In this document: positions 35,706 to 48,104 of the stretch, piece by piece
How positions within the stretch are numbered: position 1 is the stretch's first letter
How the letters are laid out: each line of letters starts with the position of its first letter
Assembly: GCA_032622095.1 (NCBI GenBank)
Contig: CP136066.1
Span: forward strand, 41,797,835 to 41,861,834
Reading direction: 5' to 3'
Source: Siphonodentalium dalli
Taxonomy: Eukaryota > Mollusca > Scaphopoda > Gadilida > Siphonodentaliidae
DNA: 64,000 bases
Translations under genes and position numbers: made by a program
Notes under the pieces: model-generated
Told to the model about the DNA's origin: nothing
Databases searched by the model: none
Seen by the model: only the letters and a program-made list of their open reading frames with translations

Positions 35706-36074
35706 CTGCACTTCATTAGAACCCATCTATATGATATACAGTAATTAGTATTATTTATTATATTCACACCCACCATTCCTTCAAATGTTCACGAACAAAC
35801 TTCTCCTGTCGTCAATTTAGGCCACCAAACTCCATGCAGGGTTTGTCTCTCTTGATGACTCGGTAAGACCGCTGCTACCGGCGACATTTTACCCACATTT
35901 GGTGGACTTCCGCGATCTTAAGATAAGCGAGCAGATCAACATGTTGCTCTTGTTAAGCACACAAAATATCTAACAAAATTTGTGTAATTTCGTACCTTAA
36001 GTTTGGAAAGTCGCACTAGAACCAAAGAACTATATTGCGAAACGATGTGATTTGGTTCTCCGATTATTTTATCA

Positions 36075-36176
36075 ACACAAAAAGTATAAACGCACATATG
36101 GACGACAATTTCATGACAACACGCATCGCAAGTCAGACAAAAGAGTTCCAATTTGCTGTAATTTTTACGAGTAGCT
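36075..36176 (-). pseudogene. Possible B-box (TRIM-like) zinc-finger relic
   Basis: On the minus strand the frame reads RKNYSKLELFCLTCDACCHE followed by IVVHMC. The phrase ELFCLTCD plus a following C-x-H spacing resembles the start of a B-box zinc finger in mollusc TRIM-type proteins. A stop lies upstream in the same frame, and downstream residues do not keep the pattern. It is short and could be chance; I list it only as a candidate relic. Confidence 0.22.
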
Positions 36177-36487
36177 TGCGAAAATCGTCAACAAAACTAC
36201 CGCTCTGATCCTCCATGCTGTCATTAAGTTTTTAGTGCGGGAATTGTTCTCAATGCACATAGGAAATTTGACTTTGGGGCGATCGATTTTCGCCATTTTT
36301 TTGGCCGGAAACCCCGCGCTAAATATAGAAACTACAGAGTAGTACCTAGCCGGTGACAGCGTCAGAAAGGAAGTGTGACTGGTGCGCTCTGATAGAGATT
36401 GTTTGGCCATCCAAACATATATAATCCCCATTAATAAACGACATGACACATGTTGTCTATTTGCACGCCACACTTCTTCAAACCCGT

Positions 36488-39400
36488 CCACACCCACACA
36501 CTCACCAGTAATATCTTATATTATATTTAGGATTCAGACCTTCAACCCATGCACACACTCACCAGTAATATCTTATAGTATATTTATGATTCAGACCTTC
36601 ACCCCCCACACACTCACCCGTATTATCTGATATTATATTTAGGATTCAGACCTTCATCCCCACACACCCACCAGTAATATTGGATATTATATTTACGATT
36701 CAGACCTACACCCACATACTCACAAGTAATATCTGATATAATAGTTAGGATTCAGACCTTCACCCCACACACTCACAAGTAATATACTATATTATATTTA
36801 GGATTCAGACCTTCACCCCACACACTCACCAATAATATCTTATATTATATATTGGATTCAGCCCTACACCCCACACACTCGCCAGTAATATCTGATATTA
36901 TATTTAGGATTCAGAATTTCATACCTTCATACCCACACATTCACCAGTAATATCTGATATAATATTTAGGATTCAGACCTTCACCCCACACACTCACAAG
37001 TAATATACTATATTAAAGTTAGGATTCAGACCTTCACCCCGCACACTCACCAGTAATATCTTATATAATATTTTGGATTCAGCCCTTCACCCCACACACG
37101 CACCAGTAATATCTTATATTATATTTTTGGATTCAGACCTTCACCACACACACTCACCAGTAATATCTGATATTATATTTAGGATTCAGCCCTTCATCCC
37201 ACACACTCACCAGTAATACCTGATATTATATTTAGGATTCAGACCGTCACCCCACACAATCACCAGTAATATCTTATATTATATTTTTGGATTCAGACCT
37301 TCACCCCACACACTCACCGGTAATATCTTATATTATATTTAGGATTCAGACCTTCATCCCACACTCTCACCAGTAATATCTTATATTATATGTAGGATTC
37401 AGACCTTCACCCCACACATTCACCAGTAATATCTTATATTATATTTTTGGATTCAGACCTTCACCCCACACACTCACCAGTAATATCTGATATTATATTT
37501 AGGATTCAGACCTTCACCCCACACACTCACCAGTAATATCTGATATTATATTTAGGATTCAGACCTTCACCCCACACACTCACCAGTAATATCTTATATT
37601 ATATTTAGGATTCAGACCTTCACCCCACACACTCACCAGTAATATCTGATATTATATTTAGGATTCAGACCTTCACCCCACACACTCACCAGTAATATCT
37701 TATATTATATTTAGGATTCAGACCTTCACCCCACACACTCACCAGTAATATCTGATATTATATTTAGGATTCAGACCTTCACCCCACACATTCACCAGTA
37801 TTATCTTATATTATATTTAGGATTCAGACCTTCACCACACACACTCACCAGTAATATCTTATATTATATATTGGATTCAGCCCTACACCCCACAAACTCA
37901 CCAGTAATATCTGATATTATATGTAGGATTCGGATCTTCACCCCACACATTCACCAGTAATATCTTATATTATATTTTTGATTCAGACCTTCACCCCACA
38001 CACTCACCAGTAATATCTGATATTATATTTAGGAATCAGACCTTCACCCCACACATTCACCAGTAATATCTGATATTATATTTAGGATTCAGACCTTCAC
38101 CACACACACTCACCAGTAATATCTGATATTATACTTAGGATTCAGCCCTTCATCCCACACACTCACCAGTAATATCTGATATTATATTTAAGATTCAGCC
38201 CTTCATCCCACACACTCACCAGTAATATCTGATATTATATTTAGGATTCAGCCCTTCATCCCACACACTCACCAGTAATATCTGATATTATATTTAGGAT
38301 TCAGCCCTTCATCCCACACACTCACCAGTAATATCTGATATTATATTTAAGATTCAGCCCTTCATCCCACACACTCACCAGTAATATCTGATATTATATT
38401 TAGGATTCAGCCCTTCATCCCACACACTCACCAGTAATATCTGATATTATATTTAGGATTCAGCCCTTCATCCCACACACTCACCAGTAATATCTGATAT
38501 TATATTTAGGATTCAGCCCTTCATCCCACACACTCACCAGTAATATCTGATATTATATTTAAGATTCAGCCCTTCATCCCACAAACTCACCAGTAATATC
38601 TGATATTATATTTAGGATTCAGCCCTTCATCCCACACACTCACCAGTAATATCTGATATTATATTTAGGAATTAGACCTTCACCCCACACATTCACCAGT
38701 AATATCTGATATTATATTTAGGATTCAGTCCTTCACCCCACACATTCACCAGTAATATCTGATATTATATTTAGGAATTAGACCTTCACCCCACACACTC
38801 ACCAGTAATATCTGATATTATATTTAGGATTCAGCCCTTCATCCCACACATTCACCAGTAATATCTGATATTATATTTAGGATTCAGTCCTTCACCCCAC
38901 ACACTCACCAGTAATATCTGATATTATATTTAGGATTCCGACCTTCACCACACACACTCCCCAGTAATATATGATATTATATTTAAGATTCAGACCTTCA
39001 TCCCACACACTCACCAGTAATATCTGATATTATATTTAGGAATTAGACCTTCACCCCACACATTCACCAGTAATATCTGATATTATATTTAGGATTCAGT
39101 CCTTCACCCCACACACTCACCAGTAATATCTGATATTATATTTAGGATTCCGACCTTCACCACACACACTCACCAGTAATATCTGATATTATATTTAGGA
39201 TTCAGACCTTCACCACACACACTCCCCAGTAATATCTGATATTATATTTAGGATTCATACCTTCACCCCACACACTCACCAGTAATATCCTATATTATAT
39301 TTAGGAATCAGACCTTCACCCCGCACACTCACCAGTAATATCTGATATTATATTTAGGATTCAGACCTTCACCACACACACTCACCAGTAATATCTGATA

Positions 39401-42257
39401 TTATATTTAGGATTCAGACCTTCACCACACACACTCCCCAGTAATATCTGATATTATATTTAGGATTCAGACCTTCACCCCACACATTCACCAGTAATAT
39501 CTGATATAATATTTAGGATTCAGACCTTCACCCCACACACTCACAAGTAATATACTATATTAAAGTTAGGATTCAGACCTTCACCCCGCACACTCACCAG
39601 TAATATCTTATATTATATTTTGGATTCAGCCCTTCACCCCACACACGCACCAGTAATATCTTATATTATATTTAGGATTCCGACCTTCACCCCACACACT
39701 CACCAGTAATATCTTATATTATATTTAGGATTCAGACCTTCACCCCACACATTCACCAGTATTATCTTATATTATATTTTTGGATTCAGACCTTCACCCC
39801 ACACACTCACCAGTAATATCTTATATTATATTTTTGGATTCAGACCTTCACCCCACACACTCACCAGTAATATCTGATATTATATTTAGGATTCAGACCT
39901 TCACCCCACACACTCACCAGTAATATCTTATATTATATTTAGGATTCAGACCTTCACCCCACACACTCACCAGTAATATCTGATATTATATTTAGGATTC
40001 AGACCTTCACCCCACACACTCACCAGTAATATCTTATATTATATTTAGGATTCCGACCTTCACCACACACACTCACCAGTAATATCTGATATTATATTTA
40101 GGATTCAGACCTTCACCCCACACATTCACCAGTATTATCTTATATTATATTTAGGATTCAGACCTTCACCACACACACTCACCAGTAATATCTGATATTA
40201 TATATTGGATTCAGCCCTACACCCCACAAACTCACCAGTAATATCTGATATTATATTTTGGATTCAGACCTTCACCCCACAAACTCACCAGTAATATCTG
40301 ATATTATATGTAGGATTCGGATCTTCACCCCACACATTCACCAGTAATATCTGATATTATATTTAGGATTCAGACCTTCACTCCACACATTCACCAGTAA
40401 TATCTGATATTATATTTAGGATTCAGACCTTCACCACACACACTCACCAGTAATATCTGATATTATATATTGGATTCAGCCCTACACCCCACAAACTCAC
40501 CAGTAATATCTGATATTATATTTAGGATTCAGACCTTCACCCCACACACTCACCAGTAATACCTTATATTATATATTGGATTCAGCCCTACACCCCACAA
40601 ACTCACCAGTAATACCTTATATTATATATTGGATTCAGCCCTACACCCCACACACTCACCAGTAATACCTTATATTATATATTGGATTCAGCCCTACACC
40701 CCACAAACTCACCAGTAATATCTGATATTATATGTAGGATTCGGATCTTCACCCACACTTTCACCAGTAATATCTTATATTATATTTTTGATTCAGACCT
40801 TCACCCCACACACTCACCAGTAATATCTGATATTATATATTGGATTCAGCCCTACACCCCACAAACTCACCAGTAATATCTGATATTATATGTAGGATTC
40901 GGATCTTCACCCCACACATTCACCAGTAATATCTTATATTATATTTTTGATTCAGACCTTCACCCCACACACTCACCAGTAATATCTGATATTATATTTA
41001 GGAATCAGACCTTCACCCCACACATTCACCAGTAATATCTGATATTATATTTAGGATTCAGACCTTCACCACACACACTCACCAGTAATACCTTATATTA
41101 TATTTAGGATTCAGACCTTCGCCCCACACACTCACCAGTAATACCTTATATTATATTTAGGATTCAGCCCTTCATCCCACACACTCACCAGTAATATCTG
41201 ATATTATATTTAGGAATTAGACCTTCACCCCACACATTCACCAGTAATATCTGATATTATATTTAGGATTCAGACCTTCACCACACACACTCACCAGTAA
41301 TACCTTATATTATATTTAGGATTCAGACCTTCACCCCACACACTCACCAGTAATACCTTATATTATATCTAGGATTCAGACCTTCACCACACACACTCCC
41401 CAGTAATATCTGATATTATATTTAGGATTCATACCTTCACCCCACACACTCACCAGTAATATCTGATATTATATTTAGGATTCCGACCTTCACCCCGCAC
41501 ATTCACCAGTAATATCTTGTATTATATTTAGAATTCAGACCTTCACCCCACACACTCACCAGTAATATCTGATATTATATTTAGGATTCAGACCTTCACC
41601 ACACACACTCACCAGTAATATCTGATATTATATTTAGGATTCAGACCTTCACCACACACACTCCCCAGTAATATCTGATATTATATTTAGGATTCATACC
41701 TTCACCCCACACACTCACCAGTGATATCTGATATTATATTTAGGATTCCGACCTTCACCCCACACACTCACCAGTAATATCTTATATTATATTTAGAATT
41801 CAGACCTTCACCCCACACACTCACCAGTAATATCTGATATTATATTTAGGATTCAGACCTTCACCACACACACTCACCAGTAATATCTGATATTATATTT
41901 AGGATTCAGACCTTCACCACACACACTCCCCAGTAATATCTGATATTATATTTAGGATTCAGACCTTCACCCCACACATTCACCAGTAATATCTGATATT
42001 GTATTTAGGATTCAGACCTTCACCCAACACACTCACCAGTAATATCTGATATTATATTTAGGATTCAGACCTTCACCCCACACATTCACCAGTAATATCT
42101 GATATTATATTTAGGATTCAGACCTTCACCCCACACACTCGCAAGTAATATCTTATATTATATTTAGGATTCAGACCTTCACCCCACACATTCACCAGTA
42201 ATATCTGATATTATATTTAGGATTCAGACCTTCACCCCGCACACTCACCAGTAATAC
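36488..42257 (+). repeat. 53-bp minisatellite, ~108 copies
   Basis: A tandem array of a 53-bp unit (TTCACCCCACACACTCACCA, GTAATATCTGATATTATATT, TAGGATTCAGACC) fills about 5.77 kb. Each unit holds TAATATC-T-GATATTA, a perfect 15-bp inverted repeat with a one-base centre; a frequent variant with CTTATATT keeps a shorter version. Variant classes are clustered: a GCCCTTCATCCC class fills 38145-38640, while CCCTACACCCCACAAACTC and GGATTCGGATCTTC mark others. Long blocks repeat: about 250 bp from 37871 recurs at 40840 (offset 2969 bp), and the rare TACTATATTAAAGTT unit at 37006 recurs at 39553 (offset 2547 bp). A 53-bp period is not a multiple of three, so it is non-coding. Confidence 0.95.
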
Positions 42258-42331
42258 TCAAATACTATATACCGGTACATATATAATTTCATTATCTCTA
42301 TATAATATATATTTTCGGTTTCTAAAAGCCC

Positions 42332-42710
42332 TTAAAGTGATGTGAAACACTCCGGTAGGGTGGTCAAATAGAAGTGGAGAATAATCTTGTTCAAAGTAGT
42401 TATTTTTACAAATCTTATATCTAAATTGACAACAAACACTGTCATTCTTATATACTAATTCAATGCAGTGACTGCCGATGGCGACATCATTTTCGTTAGT
42501 TTACCGCCGATAGATGCGTCCCGATTCTAGTAGTAAATATTTACAATTTAGCCCAGTTCAGACGATGTTTTCAATGGAGTGGTACGGTAGATTTGCTTGA
42601 GATTTTCGATGTTAGTAGAATGTTACATTCCTCCAGTTGGTGTAGCACCTGCATACTAACTTATCAGTTTCACGCACCCGAACAAGTACATAATATGTCT
42701 TTAAACACAC
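42332..42710 (+). repeat. MITE-like dispersed repeat, long form
   Basis: Long relative of 2592-2775: CTTAAAGTGATGTGAAACACTCCGG at the start, then ATGTTAGTAGAATG(T/C)TACATTCCTCCAGTTGG and ATAATATGTCTTTAAA at the end. About 190 bp of middle sequence (42400-42595) is absent from the short copy. It begins some 75 bp after the minisatellite ends. Confidence 0.65.
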
Positions 42711-43640
42711 TGGACATGCGATGTCCTTGCGCTCCTGTTGCGCAAATTCTAATATAAAAAGTGTTTTCTATTTCAGACAAAGCTCAAACATACCAGTAAC
42801 ATCTGACCAGACAAAACATAGAAACCGCTAAACTAATTACCAGTCAAACAAGATAACCCTTCAAAATATAAGATAACACGGCCAACCACAGCAACAAACA
42901 CCATGGATAAATACACTGTCAAAAGCACAGCATTTATTTTTAACGGTAAAATCTGGCATATACCCATAGTTATATATAAACAGGCTACGGGCATCTGACC
43001 ACAGGTCATTTGCATAAAAAATTTATATAATTCTTTCATTCCATCAAGGTACAAGTATCTTCAAAGTATTAAGTTGAAGTTTTGGGGCTGAGTAAGATTC
43101 TAAGAGAGAAGGTGGAATATTGACTTGAGAGCATAAAATATAACAAGAAAATGACAATCATAGCCCAAATTGCGAAAAGTTGCCAAAGTGTAAGTATAGC
43201 TACATAGGCCTAAAACAAAATTTTGTTGTTTCCGGTAACATATGGTAGAAAAGTAGGGCAGGTTGAATTCAATTGTTTCATTGTTTTTTGGAAACGACCA
43301 CAATAAGATCATATGTGGATTGTGGAATATATTCATTCTGAAAAATATGCCCATGGCAGCACAAAGTATATAACGGGACACAATTGGGCTGAATGGGCAT
43401 ATCGCACATGTATTGGGGGGGATAAATTAAACCTATTATTTTTAATCAAAAATGATTGCGACATCAACCTCAGATTGAACCAGGCCTATCAGTATGGCAC
43501 CACTGTAATTAAAACACTGACTGTCAGAGTAAATAATATAGATGATAACTGATCGGCACATGTATTAAGTACTTCGATCTGAGATATTTTGCACCAACAT
43601 CATAAGGATCTCCGGGGCATTATCTCTAGTTGGGAGCGAA
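42711..43640. other. No recognisable gene
   Basis: Frames at 42833-43054, 43100-43381 (minus) and 43313-43552 (plus) overlap each other and have no motif I recognise. No repeat pairing noted. Confidence 0.4.
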
Positions 43641-43659
43641 TGATAGCTTCAGAAATTTG

Positions 43660-43738
43660 TTAAAGAATATGGTCGCCAGTGGCCAACTTGGATTTTACTC
43701 TTTTCATGACTAAATTCATTGGCACACCCAACAAGCCA
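43660..43738 (-). repeat. Inverted fragment of the AAGATGGCC-type repeat
   Basis: Read on the minus strand, ATTTAGTCATGAAAAGAGTA, AAATCCAAGTTGGCCACTGG and CGACCATATTCTT follow the same order as 314-365 near the window start (ATTTAGTGATGCAAAGAGAA, AAATCCAAGATGGCCACTGA, AAGCCATATTTTT). Confidence 0.65.
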
Positions 43739-43739
43739 C

Positions 43740-46050
43740 ATCCCTCATCATTCATTAACTACAACACACATAATTATTCTCCTCATAGTCATACTTGAAA
43801 CCATTTTAATTCAGCCCTTTCTATACTAAATATTCACTAGCTACTAGTAGTAGTTTCCTCATATTATGTTTCAACAATTTGGAGTTTTTAAAATTACAAA
43901 GAAGTAGATGAGTTGGGTGCCAAATGGTACATGCTTACCTCCCCAGTCAAGAATCAAATTATATGGCATGAATTTGTGTCAAGATGGCAAACACATACCC
44001 TCATTCAATCAGGTTTGAGTATTTTCAATTTATAGTGAGGAATAGTAGGAAGTGAAAATGAAAAAATAGAGTAGTTTCTATGGTGTTGAATTGAAGGGGG
44101 AATTTGAAGAGTGCGAAATGTTTGAATGTTTGACCTTTGTTATTTCCAGGAGAAAGGACACATGTGCTATATCCCTAGTTGTTCCAAAATTGAAGCTGCA
44201 TGCATTTTAAAGAATGTGATCAAAGGATTGTAGACTTGTTTTTGAGTTTTCATACAGTAAGTATACATTTATACTTTACCATTGGGACAGGCACACCACC
44301 GGTAGCTTTACCTCTTTTTATACTAAATACTCATTGATGAATAGTTCCCTTAGAAAATATACAGATAATAAGGTCAATAAACAACATCTGGTTTGTTGGA
44401 ACTTATTATCTGAACATTTCCTTCTATTAAATAACTATTTTGGCACTGATATTATCTGTTATTATGTGATGATTATTCATGAACACCCCTCCAGATTAAT
44501 AACAAGGAATTCCAATGTTATTATGTATACTTTTATAACTGATTAGGGAAAAGACATTAGTATAGAAAGGGTTAATGCTCTGCAAATAATACCGAGTAAC
44601 AACTAACAACTGACTTTCATGTCAAATCCCAAAATCATCAACAAATTCTTGGTCTACTAGCAATGGAGCAAATATATGCCTGAGAGCTTTCCGATGAATG
44701 GCAACAAGCCATATTTCCGACTAAATCCTGAAAAGTTACTCATGATTCTGCTGTGTTTAAGGAGTCGATTAATTAGAGCATTACTGTACCACTGCAGCTC
44801 CCGTCATGAAAGGTTTAAGTTCCCTTATATTCAGAGTGTGTTTGTTCACATTGTACTGTCAGAATAGCTATTGAATTTATGTCGACAACAGATATCTGTG
44901 TAGCTATTACTTTGTCCGAATAATGATGTTCAACAATATAATTAGTAACTACAAAACATAATTATTGATGTATTATTCTACCCATATTATAAGTTACAGA
45001 CGCTTAGTGGTCGGATATGTTGTCATGTTTTTGATTCAATGTTTATTATTTTATGCCCTGGAAACTATATACAACTTATTCTCGAAGAATATATCGTCAT
45101 TAAAATTGAAAAACATTTTTGGATATATAGGCAATGATCCAGGTTTCATGTTTGGGCACCATTTAGGTACTGTCCCGATGGCCACAGTTCTATGGCCAGA
45201 AATGGTGATGGCTTGTGCTTGGGGGAGGGGGTGAATCTGTGTATGTTTAAAAGCCTTAAAAGTATATTGTGCTATTATGTTGGTAGATTGTCATATTTTA
45301 GATAGCAAATTCTTAACCCAAAACCCAATGCACATATGACCAAAGTTATTCCCTCCAGCCAACATTTAGCCATAATTTCTTGCAGCGTCATTTTGACACA
45401 CAAAGAAATAACACCATTTCATTTGCAATGTCATTGATGCGCATTGTAAGTCATTGCGTAATTATGATAAGTGGTACTCTCAATTAACAAGACCCAAACA
45501 ATTCTGTCACAGATTTAAAGTATCTTTTATTATTCTTTTCAGTATGTCATAATATTATACTCAAGTTGTATCATCAAATTGTTCATTTTCCCAAAATTTG
45601 ATTTATTATCAATGGCTTTCAATATATCTATTAACAATGATACTTACAAAAAATAAAAATAATAACTTCACAGTTAAGTTGGTAATATTAAGGAGTATAT
45701 ATATAGACTCAAATTTCCGATAAATAATGTCTCTAAATTTCATTTTTATTTGATTAATTTATTTAATTTAATTCACGCTGATGTAAATTGGTTCACACTG
45801 GCAGGGCAGAACATAAAATAATTGCTAATGGCAATGTTTAATGAGTTATTTACTATGTTTTATGTCAAAAGTTCTTGATCATTTCACATATGTGTGTGGC
45901 ACATTACTTCTATTATATTAGTATGTGAATGCTCAAACAATTGTGCTTTAAAACCAAACAGATATCAATATAATTATTGATTAATAATTATTCAATTGTT
46001 AAAATCTAGCTCCTTTGTTCTACCTCGACTTTGGGCATATCTATCCACTA
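43740..46050. other. AT-rich sequence, one dispersed repeat, no gene seen
   Basis: 44.33-44.58 kb contains relatives of the 2.1-2.3 kb repeat (TATACTTTTATAACTGATTA, TTATTATCTGAACATTTCC). Frames at 44676-44867 and 44965-45234 have no recognisable motif. The rest, to 46.05 kb, shows nothing I can support. Confidence 0.4.
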
Positions 46051-46554
46051 TTTGCAAATATCTTCTCGTGGCTAAGAGATATCTCCTCGTGATTAAGACA
46101 CGACAAGATGCAATTTAAAAAAAAAAAGATCAGTAAATTCATCGATTCATATCCCACGTCAGTGACTTGTAATAAACCATACTGCCCAGATTGCACATGT
46201 TAACGATGGCACTATAACTCTTAAATTCTGAATGCAATCACAGTTCGTTTTAGATTTGTTGATCCCGATTTGCTACTTAGTATATGCGTGACACTTCAAA
46301 CCCGTATGCACCGTGCAGTGACTCCACCCCCTTCCATCACATTCAACAATATACTGTTTTAGCGTTCTATTTGGATCTCGTCTAACTGGCCTGGCGGGTT
46401 TCTTCAAAAATGAGGGTAACCTTGGTTTACATAAATCTCTATTTAAGAAACCCGCGGGACCACATGCCACACTCCCTCGGGTCCGTCAAATTAAGAAGAA
46501 CATACACATACCGTATGTCTGCTATATAATAAGTATCACATTTAATCGTTGACA

Positions 46555-46715
46555 TAACCGGAGTTGACACAATACATATTATGATGGGGTCAGCAGGAAG
46601 ACGGCCACGGACGAGGTTATGCCAACACCAGACTGAGTGCACCCCATTTGGGAGTCAGCATGATGTGGATCGTCATATACCGGTATCCATATCTTGCTGA
46701 CCCTCAACTGGGCAA
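46555..46715 (+). repeat. ~160-bp direct repeat left of the palindrome
   Basis: TAACCGGAGTTGACACAATA through CAACTGGGCAA is repeated at 62186-62340 in the same orientation, roughly 93% alike by eye. Central phrases are GATGGGGTCAGCAGGAAGAC and GTGCACCCCATTTGGGAGTC. This copy has an extra CCGGTA near its end. Function and class are unknown; a short retroposon is possible. Confidence 0.8.
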
Positions 46716-46789
46716 GTAACTGATCTTATGCACTTGATGATTCAATCCTATTTATGATTATTTTTCTATATCCTGTATTCTTGTATTTT

Positions 46790-47191
46790 GAAGACCTCTG
46801 TCTGTCTGTATGTATGTCATTTATACAAATCTACGATTCTCGACCGATCGGGACGAAACTTGGTACGTGTGTGTATTTTGACCAGGCGGTCGTCGTTGTC
46901 GTATTGGCGAGCCCGTGCGGCGCCCGCTTCGCGCATGCGCAGACGAGATCTCGGAAACGGGTAGAGCTATCGACTTGAAATTTGCTATGTGAATGTATCT
47001 TGCCCCGGATACGAATTTTATCGGGTCGCCGAGCCTGTGCGACGCCAGCTTCGCGCATGCGCAGACCAGATCTCGGAAACGGGTGGAGCTATCGACTTGA
47101 AATTTGGTTACCAGATCTCGTAAACGGATGGAGCTATCGACTTGAAATTTGGTTTTTGAATAGCCTGGGCAACGTCGGGCTCATCGGCTAG
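46790..47191 (+). mobile_element. Helitron-like fragment with tandem interior repeats and 3' end
   Basis: A TCTGTCTGTATGTATG leader and CGACCGATCGGGACGAAACT phrase are followed by near-repeated blocks GATCTCGGAAACGGGT(A/G)GAG + CTATCGACTTGAAATTTG at 46949, 47069 and 47115. The end, GCCTGGGCAACGTCGGGCTC then CTAG at 47188-47191 followed by T, has the short hairpin plus CTRR|T layout of Helitron 3' termini. The 5' end is not fixed and no Rep/helicase is present. Confidence 0.5.
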
Positions 47192-47383
47192 TCTATTATA
47201 TATTTTGGGAAAACCGGATGGATTTCGACGGGTACTTTTGTGGGGTAATTTTGTCCGGCCAGTGTTTTGGACGGGTCAAATCGTGACCCCACCCGACCTT
47301 GACCTTCAAAATGGACAATTCAAGGTCAATTCGCCAAAAAGCAGAGGGGAAACAGCCCGGATGAAGTCGGGTCCACCTGCTAG
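47192..47383 (+). mobile_element. Second Helitron-like 3' end, possibly a ~190-bp non-autonomous unit
   Basis: Right after the first CTAG, the sequence TCTATTATATATTTT opens a stretch that ends in AGCCCGGATGAAGTCGGGTC plus CACCTG and CTAG at 47380-47383, again followed by T. The CCCG...CGGG stem lies 8-9 bp before CTAG, as in Helitrons. A TC start directly after the first terminus would make this a tandem pair. Confidence 0.5.
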
Positions 47384-47741
47384 TGTTATATATAGCTACA
47401 ATGGCACTGTTTGTTACATCCAATATGCTTTTTTCGCATTTAATTAGATCTTTCAGCGTTTTCCCAAATAAAATTAATGTACAAAAGCATGACAAATTCT
47501 GAATATTACGGTTCGGTTATACTTAATTTTGGGAACCCAGGCTCCGGCAACCCAAACTTATTATAACGGGTCGGCATAAGGCCTAGAACCGTGTGTGATA
47601 CCGGGGGGTATATCATGAATCCGCTTAACAGAGGGTATACTCTTCAATCCATCACTGGAAATTTCCATCTTTCCTCCATCATTCCATGAACTTCTGTGAG
47701 AATTATATCTCATGTCCAAGCTGAGCTACATTAGGCCAAAA

Positions 47742-47747
47742 AAAGAG
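47742..47747 (+). repeat. 6-bp target-site duplication, left copy
   Basis: AAAGAG immediately precedes AGTAGTATTAAG, the left end of the palindromic element, and equals the 6 bp after its right end. Confidence 0.85.
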
Positions 47748-47796
47748 AGTAGTATTAAGTAGAGGGAATATTGATATATATATAACTGAGCCTTAG

Positions 47797-48078
47797 GGTG
47801 TGGTCGTCATTGAGAATCCCCACCCCCACGGGATTTCATAAATACTACTTATCGAATGTTAAACGATACAATACCGACTAATTTATATAGGGTGTGGTCG
47901 TCATTGAGAATCCCCACCCCCACGGGATTTCATAAATACTACTTATCGAATGTTAAACGATACAATACCGACTAATTTATATAGGTGTAGTCGTCGTCTG
48001 ATAATCCCCACCCCCACGGGATTTCGTAAATAGTATTTAACGAATGTAAACGTTACAATAACGACTAATTTATATAAG
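47797..48078 (+). repeat. Three ~91-95-bp repeats next to the left terminus
   Basis: AGGGTGTGGTCGTCATTGAG, CCCCACCCCCACGGGATTTC and CGATACAATACCGACTAATT occur in order at 47797, 47888 and about 47983; the third is more diverged. The mirror copies lie at about 61188-61469. In the second repeat one T of the left arm corresponds to A in the right arm (47895/61371). Confidence 0.85.
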
Positions 48079-48104
48079 TGTATCAAAAATGAGCTGTTTT
48101 ACTA

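Noticed and set aside
36382-40876. THSPVISxIIxxIQxFTP repeat peptides as a repetitive protein
   Set aside because: The 53-bp period shifts frame every unit and stops occur after three to four units.
36488-42257. CRISPR-like array (regular repeats)
   Set aside because: There are no unique spacers; the whole 53 bp repeats in tandem, and the context is an animal genome.
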